Assembly (NCBI RefSeq): GCF_006386545.1
Contig: NZ_SWAR01000016.1
Span: 1-64,000, forward strand
DNA from: Methylibium rhizosphaerae
Lineage (GTDB): Bacteria > Pseudomonadota > Gammaproteobacteria > Burkholderiales > Burkholderiaceae_C
Length of the DNA stretch: 64,000 bases
Reading direction: 5' to 3'
Of this stretch, positions 15,642-22,412 are shown piece by piece; position 1 is the stretch's first letter, and the number at the start of each line of letters is the position of its first letter. A program made the position numbers and the translations under genes. Under the pieces are notes generated by a model. It was not told where the DNA came from and ran no database searches. It was given only the letters and a program-made list of their open reading frames with translations.

Positions 15642-18600
15642 ACCATGACTGGAGCCGCTATGGCAACCCCGCAGCCCGCGCGCAATGGCAACAGGCCGGG
15701 GCTGCGCCCGCGGGCACGGAGGCACCGGCTGCGCCGGTCGCTGCGCCGCCGAGATTCGGGGAGGGAGGGAACGACCTCGGGCTGGGTGGGCGACCCCGCG
15801 CCGCCCATGCCGATGCCAGTCTTGCGCCGCGAACGGCTGTGCTGCTGGACTTCGGCGGGACGGTTCGTCCTCTGGATGATCATGCAACAACACAGGCGGC
15901 GGTCTCGGTTCCCAGACCGCCGAGAAGAGAAGCGAGTGAGCCTCGTCCGGTCGGCCGCGGGGCTGATCAACCTCCGCTCGCCGCGGAGGACAAGGCGTTC
16001 CTCGACCAGTTTGAGTCGGCCGCCGCCATCGAAGGCAGATGCGTCGGTAACTACAGGAAGGAATTCCGCCGCCTCAGCCAGTGGATATCGAGCCAGGCCA
16101 CGGATGAGGAGCGCGCCCGCGGCATCGGCTTGGCCAGCCGTCTGGACGACCCCGGCCTGGCCAACCGCTTCGAGCAGATGGACACCCGCAACGCTTGCCT
16201 TGCGGTGAGCACGACCCTCGACTGTCTGCGGACCTTCAAAAGGACGGGGCAGATCCACATCAAGACCGTGCGCGATACCAGCGGGATTCCTTCGATGGAC
16301 GAGCGGCTCATCGGGCGGCTCCATGAGCTGCGAACACAGCAGCTGAACGACAAGGCCAAAGCACGCCCCCCGCGGCCGTCGATTCCGGGGAAACGCAAAC
16401 AACGCAGCGACGCGGACATCGGGGTAAGCCACGCGCGCGCGTTGAGCGAAGAACTCCGGCGGCAAGGAAAGCCGGGCCTGGCCAGCTGCCTTGTCGCGGG
16501 CACGCTGAACAAGGAGATAGACGAATTTTCCGCGGTTCCCACCGTGCGCAGCGTCTTGAGAAGGCTGTGCGCGACGATCAAGCCGGAACATGTCGTGAGC
16601 GTGGCCTGCGGCGGCGTCGATCCACGCTGGTTCGTCCAGGCGTTGGGGACCTGCGCGGGCGGCACAGGCCTGGACGGGCTGGCCGAGCGGATGGCGTCTG
16701 ACGACAAGGCGACCGACCTGCGCCAGTGTTTCGACGAGACGAGCTTCAACGGACTGACGCCGCTGGGCAGCGCCTACGTGGCGACGCTGCCGGCCGGCCT
16801 GAAGGAACAGGCCGAGCGGCATCTCCTGGAATGGGCGCTATCGCGAGCCGGCGTGTCCGGTCAATCCGCAGCGGTGCCGCTGTCTCCGTTCGATCAGCCC
16901 CCCAGTGAGGGGTGGCCGCACTTCCATTTGGACTCGCCCTTGGTGGACACGGGCGACGCAGCGGCCAGCGCCGCGTCGCGGCGACAGATCGTGGAAGAGG
17001 ACAAGTCGCTTCTTGAGGATTTCACCAATGCGGCCAAGGCTCAAGGGGTTCGCCAAACCACGCTGAATGAATACATGGTCGATTTCCGCCGCCTCAGCCG
17101 ATGGGCCTCCAACAGGGCAACGGATGAGGCTCGAGCGCACGGCGCGGGTCTGGCCAGCCGTCTGGACGACCCCCGCCTGGCCGTCGAAGCCCAGCCCGCA
17201 GCCGTCGGCACCAGGATCTTGCCGGGCACGCTTCTCGAATGCCTGCGCACCTTTGAGAAGACGGGGCGAGTCGCGATCGGGACCCACCGGAGCACCCGCG
17301 GAATCCCTGCGACGGACGCACGGCTCGTCGAGCGGCTCAGTGAACTGCTCCGGGAGCAGATCGCCAAGAAAAAGGAAGGGCTCCCGCCGCGCCCGAACCC
17401 GGGTCCGCGCGACGCCCCCGGGTCGAACGTACGCAACGAAGCGGACAACTGCGCAAGCCAGGGTCGCTTGTTCAGCAGCTGGCTCCAGGACGAGGGCCGA
17501 CCCGGCTTGGCTGTCAGCCTCGTCGCGGGCACCCTGCAGGGCGACATCGCGGAGTTCACCAAAGGGAACAAGAGAGCGCAGAAAGTACGCGCCCAGTTGA
17601 ACAGGCTTTGCGCGACGATCAAGCCGGAAGATGTTGTGGGTGTCGCGTGCAAGGACATCGATCCGGGCTGCTTCGTCGGGGCGCTGAAGGACTGCGCAGG
17701 CGGCCGCGGCCTGGACGCGGTGCTCGAGGAAATGGCGCCTGACCAGGCCGCCCATCTGCGCCAGCTGCTCGACGAGAAGAGCCCCAATGGCCTCACCGCG
17801 CTGGGCAGCGCCTACGTGGCGACGTTGCGGCCGGATCTGAAGGAACAGGCCGAGGGGCACCTCGGGCAACGGGCGCGAACGAGGGCGGGCGCTTTCGATC
17901 GAGCCCAGGCGGCTGATGCGCCTGCCGGCCTGGCACAGGCTCGCGCAGTCCCGGCGTCGCCGTTCGACCCGACGCCGAGTGGCGGCTGGCCCGACTTCCA
18001 CCTGCATTCGCCCTTGCCGGACGTGACCGGCCCCGCCCATGCGCCGAACCGCGCCGATGCCGGGGTCTACAGCGGCCTGGCGCCGCTGACGTCGCTGCCC
18101 AGCCTTTCGCAGGGTTCCCAGGATTGGGACACGTGCTCGCAGGAGGTCACCGGCCCCGCCCGGGACCCACAGGGGTCGCCAGCACGTCGGGCTGCTGCCC
18201 GCTGGCGCCGCGGCACCGGTCCAGCGGGCGCCTCGCCGGCGCAGCCTGCCGGCGCGAGCCTGCGGCCGGGCGTCTGGGACATGCCGCAAAGCTCTCCACA
18301 GCGCTCGGCAACGGATTCGGCCTGGAACAGCATCGAGCCGCTCAGCGGCGCGCTGTTCGATCTCAACACGCCCGACGAAGAGGTCACGGGGCCCGCAAGA
18401 TCGTCCGATACCGACAAGGCCACCGTGTCCACGCCCCAGATCATCGACCTGGAGAACGACCAGGTGGGCCAGAAACGCAAGGAGGCGTCGCGCCAGACCG
18501 CGGCCCAGAGGCTGTCCGGCAACGGCTGGCTGGGCGACGACGATCTCATGCACTGCACGCGGATGGCGGTCCAGGGGATCGTCGAGGCGATGGGCCCGGG

Positions 18601-19210
18601 CATGGCCCGCCAGCGCTACGAACGGCTCAACCAACGGCTGGCCATTGCCGACGCGGCGCAGGTGAGTCTGCTCACCGGGGACGATCCCGTGCGACGGGCA
18701 CGGGTGCTCTCGCATCTCGACGCGCCCGTCGTCTTGCTGCCGGTGAACAACGCCAACAGCCACTGGTCGCTGCTGGTGGTCAACCGGGCAGAGCGGCAGG
18801 CCTATCACTACGATTCGATGGTTGCTCCTGATGAGGCCCGCAACGCCACCGACACCCCCCAGTTCGCGAGGTCACTTGAGGTGGCCAACGCGCTGGGGGT
18901 GAACGAGGTGCTGGGCAGGCCGACGGCCCGGCAACGCGATCTGCACTCCTGCGGTGACCACGTGCTGTTCGGCATCCAGGAGCTGACGCGCAGGATGGTC
19001 GACAGCGAGCGCCCGATCCCGTGGGACCGGAGAGACGGCGCGGGCCAAGCCCCGTGGGACCTGAGCGCGATCCAGCCCAGCCGGCCAGCGATCGTCGAGG
19101 CGTTGACCCGGTACGAGGCATTCGCGGAGGCCACCGCGCAAAACCCTGCCTCCCAGGGACAGCAACAGCCCCTCTACATGGACACCGGGCCACGCAAGAA
19201 GCAGCGCTGA
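15638..19210 (+). CDS. XopD/NopD-like SUMO protease effector (peptidase C48, Ulp1 type)
   Basis: The product is 1,190 residues, with GGAGGG eight bases before the ATG. The C-terminal domain has the C48 catalytic set: H1042 (NSHWSLLVV), D1059 (YHYDSM), Q1099 and C1105 (SCGDHV), as in Ulp1 and XopD, which remove SUMO from host proteins. The region of about 110-740 is an internal duplication: each half starts with an EDKxxLxxF helix, contains RRLSxW, SRLDDP and CLRTF, and ends TxLGSAYVATL; the first helices resemble SAM-like core-binding domains of recombinases. Residues 907-912 (FDLNTP) match the EAR repressor motif type known in XopD and NopD. Basic clusters QKRK and RKKQR could be nuclear localisation signals. 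A nuclear SUMO protease that alters host transcription is the best inference. Confidence 0.82.
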   Translation: MNHDWSRYGNPAARAQWQQAGAAPAGTEAPAAPVAAPPRFGEGGNDLGLGGRPRAAHADASLAPRTAVLLDFGGTVRPLDDHATTQAAVSVPRPPRREASEPRPVGRGADQPPLAAEDKAFLDQFESAAAIEGRCVGNYRKEFRRLSQWISSQATDEERARGIGLASRLDDPGLANRFEQMDTRNACLAVSTTLDCLRTFKRTGQIHIKTVRDTSGIPSMDERLIGRLHELRTQQLNDKAKARPPRPSIPGKRKQRSDADIGVSHARALSEELRRQGKPGLASCLVAGTLNKEIDEFSAVPTVRSVLRRLCATIKPEHVVSVACGGVDPRWFVQALGTCAGGTGLDGLAERMASDDKATDLRQCFDETSFNGLTPLGSAYVATLPAGLKEQAERHLLEWALSRAGVSGQSAAVPLSPFDQPPSEGWPHFHLDSPLVDTGDAAASAASRRQIVEEDKSLLEDFTNAAKAQGVRQTTLNEYMVDFRRLSRWASNRATDEARAHGAGLASRLDDPRLAVEAQPAAVGTRILPGTLLECLRTFEKTGRVAIGTHRSTRGIPATDARLVERLSELLREQIAKKKEGLPPRPNPGPRDAPGSNVRNEADNCASQGRLFSSWLQDEGRPGLAVSLVAGTLQGDIAEFTKGNKRAQKVRAQLNRLCATIKPEDVVGVACKDIDPGCFVGALKDCAGGRGLDAVLEEMAPDQAAHLRQLLDEKSPNGLTALGSAYVATLRPDLKEQAEGHLGQRARTRAGAFDRAQAADAPAGLAQARAVPASPFDPTPSGGWPDFHLHSPLPDVTGPAHAPNRADAGVYSGLAPLTSLPSLSQGSQDWDTCSQEVTGPARDPQGSPARRAAARWRRGTGPAGASPAQPAGASLRPGVWDMPQSSPQRSATDSAWNSIEPLSGALFDLNTPDEEVTGPARSSDTDKATVSTPQIIDLENDQVGQKRKEASRQTAAQRLSGNGWLGDDDLMHCTRMAVQGIVEAMGPGMARQRYERLNQRLAIADAAQVSLLTGDDPVRRARVLSHLDAPVVLLPVNNANSHWSLLVVNRAERQAYHYDSMVAPDEARNATDTPQFARSLEVANALGVNEVLGRPTARQRDLHSCGDHVLFGIQELTRRMVDSERPIPWDRRDGAGQAPWDLSAIQPSRPAIVEALTRYEAFAEATAQNPASQGQQQPLYMDTGPRKKQR

Positions 19211-19304
19211 CCGCGGTTCGCTCTTCGTCTGCGACGCACACGCGGGCTGCAGTGCCACGGCCCTTTCGGGCCGCCTTGAACCTTCAACAAAGAGAGACAA
19301 CGCA

Positions 19305-20945
19305 ATGGGATTTCCAGGGAACAACTCGTGGCAGTACTACGACGCCGACAGCTACTGGCAGGCACGCGAAGCCGCCGGGATTCCGCAGCCTGCGTCCACC
19401 ACGCAGGCGCCTCACGTTCCTCCAGCCGCCGGGGCCGACGATCTGGCTGGGCAGTTTGCAGACCTGCGGTTGGGCCGCCCCGAGCGGCACCGCGCCAGCG
19501 ATGCCGGGGCGACCCTCGCGCCGCGCGGCGCGGCGCCCGGCATCGGCGGTTCGATGCGGCTGCCGCCCTCGGCGGCGGCAGCACTGGTGGGCCGCGACAG
19601 CTTCCACAGCGCGCGCATGCCCTACGTGCCCGAGTCCCCGCCCGACAGCCCCGAGCCGTACGCCGCCCCGCAGCCGACCCGCCACAGCAGCGCCTACGCC
19701 TCGTACACCACCCGCCACGAAGCCGCCCCGCGGCGCAAGGGCGGCTTCATGTCGGGCTTCACGAAGAGCCTCAAGAAGGCGTTCGGTTTCGGAAGCAGCC
19801 GCCGCAAGGATTCGTACAGCCGCAACGCCGGCGCCTCCTCTTCGCACCACAGCACTGACGCCTCCCTGCGTCCGCCGCCTGTGTCGCGTGTGTCTTCAGG
19901 GCGCACGTCCGGCACCCTTCACCGGATGGACAGTGCACCGCAGTCGCCCGAGCGCGTCCAGGTCCGGCTTTCAGATGCCGATCGCGAGACCAACCTCGAT
20001 CCTGCGGAATTCCGGTCGCTGTCGATTCCGACTTCGCCCGGCACCCGCAGCGACTGCGAACTCCTGGCGCACTCCTTCGGACGGGAACACGGCGCGGAAC
20101 TCGCTTACGCCCCGTGGGCCGGGCCGATGGGAATGCCGCCCGCTCCGCATTGGCAGCCTTTGGCACCTTCTCCGTGGGAAAGCGCCTTCGCCCACTGGGA
20201 CGCGGCGGATGCGGCACAGATGGCGCACCACGATGCTGGCATGTCGTCTCACGCCATGGGCGCTGGGCCCTTCCAAGCGGGGCCGTCTTCAAGCACGCTG
20301 CCGCCGCAGCAGTTGTGGGCGCCACCCGCCTTCGGGCTGCAGCCGGTCGGACCCGCCATGAGCAGCATGAACCTGGGCCGCGGAATCGAAGCGATGGAGT
20401 TGATGCACCAGGATCTGTTCACGTCGCCCAGTATTGCCAGCGTAGCGGGCCGCCGCGCCGTCGTGCCGCCGGTCATGTCGACGAGGGACGTCGACATGGA
20501 CGAATGCCTGGTGGTCAATACCGCGGCTGGTGAATATGACTCCATTGGAACGCTGGGCGTCGCAACCTGCTTCGCGATGTGCGCGCGCGGAGTGAACGAC
20601 GAAGGTCAAACGATCCTCGGCCTCCTGCACCACTCGGGCGTCGATCCTCACGGCGGCAGGATCCCCCCGCGCGCCGCCCTGCAACGGCTGCGCGACGAGA
20701 TGCAAGAGGCGGGCGCCCGGGGCGTTTCGATCCACGTCGTTGGCGGCATGTCATCGCCGGATCCGGACTACGACACTCTCGACGACGAATGGGAACTCCT
20801 CGGCCTGCGCAACGAATTCAACATCCGTGGCGCCAGGCTGCACGTCAATTCGATAGAAGAAGCGGGAGAAGAGTCCTACGTGGACGTGCTGATGACGAAG
20901 AACAGGGTCTATTTCAGCCGGAATCAGTTGTACGAACATGATTGA
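19305..20945 (+). CDS. Putative effector with C-terminal CheD-fold deamidase-like domain
   Basis: The product is 546 residues. Residues 1-390 are largely disordered (Ser, Pro, His, Ala) with a basic, amphipathic patch near 145-170 (FTKSLKKAFGFG). The last 150 residues resemble the CheD/CNF-type cysteine deamidase fold: GTLGVATC422 recalls the LGSC motif, H442 follows 20 residues later, then a VHVVGGM-like strand (VSIHVVGG), a loop ending ELLGLRN like CheD's IGxRN, a hydrophobic ARLHVNSI strand and a terminal VYFSRN strand. These enzymes deamidate glutamine in proteins, and several bacterial toxins use the fold. The ribosome site AGAGAG precedes the ATG. It lies 94 bases after the SUMO-protease gene with a 6-bp hairpin (19258-19273) between, probably in one operon. 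The fold assignment is inference. Confidence 0.6.
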   Translation: MGFPGNNSWQYYDADSYWQAREAAGIPQPASTTQAPHVPPAAGADDLAGQFADLRLGRPERHRASDAGATLAPRGAAPGIGGSMRLPPSAAAALVGRDSFHSARMPYVPESPPDSPEPYAAPQPTRHSSAYASYTTRHEAAPRRKGGFMSGFTKSLKKAFGFGSSRRKDSYSRNAGASSSHHSTDASLRPPPVSRVSSGRTSGTLHRMDSAPQSPERVQVRLSDADRETNLDPAEFRSLSIPTSPGTRSDCELLAHSFGREHGAELAYAPWAGPMGMPPAPHWQPLAPSPWESAFAHWDAADAAQMAHHDAGMSSHAMGAGPFQAGPSSSTLPPQQLWAPPAFGLQPVGPAMSSMNLGRGIEAMELMHQDLFTSPSIASVAGRRAVVPPVMSTRDVDMDECLVVNTAAGEYDSIGTLGVATCFAMCARGVNDEGQTILGLLHHSGVDPHGGRIPPRAALQRLRDEMQEAGARGVSIHVVGGMSSPDPDYDTLDDEWELLGLRNEFNIRGARLHVNSIEEAGEESYVDVLMTKNRVYFSRNQLYEHD

Positions 20946-21001
20946 CTGCTGCTCTCTCTGTGCGGTCACAGCTTCAATTACTAATCACGCATCAATAAGC
21001 T

Positions 21002-21979
21002 ATGGGCAATATCTGTTTTGGCGGGAGCAGCGGAAGCGTCTCGCGTTATCACTCACCGACGCCGGCATCGGGCCCCACATCAAGCAGCAACGCCACTGCG
21101 CGGCCAGGTATGTCGTGGGGCGGCGGCGAACTGACCGGGATGCGCTCGCCTGATGGCAGTCAGGGCACGTACGCACGCACCAGCGACGTCGGGCCTCGCT
21201 CGCTCGGGTTGCCAACTCGCTCGCACACTTTGATTACCGCGTCGATCGACGGGCGCACCGCGAAGCCTGGGGCATTGCCGTCGGCTGACAATCATGACGC
21301 GCCCACATGGGTCGAGCTTCCTTCGCAAATGGCACCGTTTGCGGTTGCCAGGTTTGGTCAGGATCTTGCGGCCAGAGCTCACTATGGCTCGGCCGAGGGT
21401 TATGAGGGCAGTTGCGTGGGTTTCTCGGCGCTCTGGGTCCGGCTGCATCACGCGAGTCCCCAGACGTCCGCAGTGGACCGGGTGAACGTCGTCGGCTCGT
21501 ACGATTCCTTGAAGCACGCTGACGCTTGTCAGCAGCGCTATGTGGATGCGGCAGCGGTGGCTCGCCAGTCGAGTGGGTCGGCCCGGTCGGTGGACGCCAC
21601 GGCGCTGCGGCAGGCTTCAGAGAACTGGGGCATGCAGGTGCATGCGTCCAGCAGCCGCCTCCTGGATGCCAAGGCAACGGCGCGAGCGGTGGCGGGCCAA
21701 GTGAATGGATATGCGTTGCTGACAATCACACCGAGCCAGAACTATGGGCGGGTCGACCGACATGTGGTTGCCGTCCATCATCAAAGCGGTGCGGGAGTCA
21801 TCAGCGTTTTTGATGCCGACTGCGGCGAGTTCAAGGTGCCGAAAGGCGAGTTCGAAAGCTTCCTGCGCGGTTTCTCGCACACGAAGAACAGGCCCATTGA
21901 CGGCTACGGCATCCTCCACGTCGATGTGGGGCCCGACATTCTCTCCACGCCTTTGGCTCACTTCGTCGAGGGCAGGTAA
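21002..21979 (+). CDS. YopT/AvrPphB-type cysteine protease effector (peptidase C58) with acylation N-terminus
   Basis: The product is 325 residues. Residues 1-8, MGNICFGG, are nearly the N-terminus of AvrPto and HopZ-type effectors, where Gly2 is myristoylated and Cys5 can be palmitoylated by the host to reach the plasma membrane. A disordered stretch to about 100 is followed by a C58 domain: C138 (GSCVGFSALW), H254 (DRHVVAVH) and D271 (FDADCGEF). Spacing between the three is 116 and 17 residues, close to YopT (C139, H258, D274). YopT cleaves prenylated Rho GTPases; AvrPphB cleaves PBS1-like kinases. No Shine-Dalgarno sequence is visible before the ATG, and the 56-base gap behind the previous gene is AT-rich. 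The gene looks lower in GC than its neighbours, suggesting separate acquisition. Confidence 0.85.
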   Translation: MGNICFGGSSGSVSRYHSPTPASGPTSSSNATARPGMSWGGGELTGMRSPDGSQGTYARTSDVGPRSLGLPTRSHTLITASIDGRTAKPGALPSADNHDAPTWVELPSQMAPFAVARFGQDLAARAHYGSAEGYEGSCVGFSALWVRLHHASPQTSAVDRVNVVGSYDSLKHADACQQRYVDAAAVARQSSGSARSVDATALRQASENWGMQVHASSSRLLDAKATARAVAGQVNGYALLTITPSQNYGRVDRHVVAVHHQSGAGVISVFDADCGEFKVPKGEFESFLRGFSHTKNRPIDGYGILHVDVGPDILSTPLAHFVEGR

Positions 21980-22130
21980 GGCGTCGGCGCTCTTTCCGCG
22001 TACTCTTCCTGCACACCGCAGCATCGACGGTAAGACCTGGCCCCGCCCACGGCGAAGGCGTCAGGCGCCGCTTCGCATTTCGCGACGCGGCCTCGCATTG
22101 CAGGCCGCGCCGCAACCGCAACGGAAGTAC

Positions 22131-22412
22131 ATGAAGACGCACGGAAAAGGCCTTCCTCCACGGCCTCCTGTGCGGGGCTCGTCGTCGCAGGCCCGTCCCC
22201 GTGCGCTGCGCGACCCGGCGGGCGCCACCTCGGCACGCCCGAGAAACGCGGTGCTGCCTCCCATGGGACCGTCTGGGCCGCAGATCTGCGGCCCGCTCTT
22301 GCTCGAAGCCAGGTTCGGGCTGCCGGATCAACCCCTCACCGCGCCAGGGCCGCGATCTCCGCGGCGCTCAGTGCGCCCGAGTAGACGCGGAAGTCCTGGA
22401 TGCGGCCGTTGA
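22131..22412 (+). pseudogene. Remnant with the MKTHG effector N-terminus fused to unrelated sequence
   Basis: The first 45 codons (MKTHGKGLPPRPPVRGSSSQ, then RALRDPAGATSARPRNAVLP) match the N-termini of the two deaminase effectors at 7792 and 25169. After about residue 48 the similarity ends, and the frame continues with low-complexity sequence for 45 codons to a stop at 22412, overlapping the 3' end of the convergent lyase gene. The ribosome site GGAAG and the preceding CCGCAAC resemble those of the 25169 copy. It is either a stub left by deletion or a secretion-signal cassette joined to new sequence. A 93-residue product is possible but not likely to be functional. Confidence 0.55.

Noticed and set aside
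16000..17900. SUMO-protease internal modules as an active phage integrase
   Set aside because: Only the first helices resemble a core-binding domain; the catalytic R-H-R-Y set of tyrosine recombinases is absent.
16838..18808. Long minus-strand frame opposite the SUMO protease
   Set aside because: Composition is typical of antisense GC-skew frames, while the plus strand carries complete catalytic motifs.
19305..19325. MGFPGN start of the CheD-like protein as a second myristoylation signal
   Set aside because: Proline at position 4 and no Ser/Thr at position 6 make it a poor substrate compared with MGNIC in the next gene.
22072..22096. TTCGC-N15-CTCGC in front of the MKTHG remnant
   Set aside because: One mismatch, and only 34 bases before the start codon, leaving no room for a -10 and leader. 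Probably chance in TTCGC-rich sequence.
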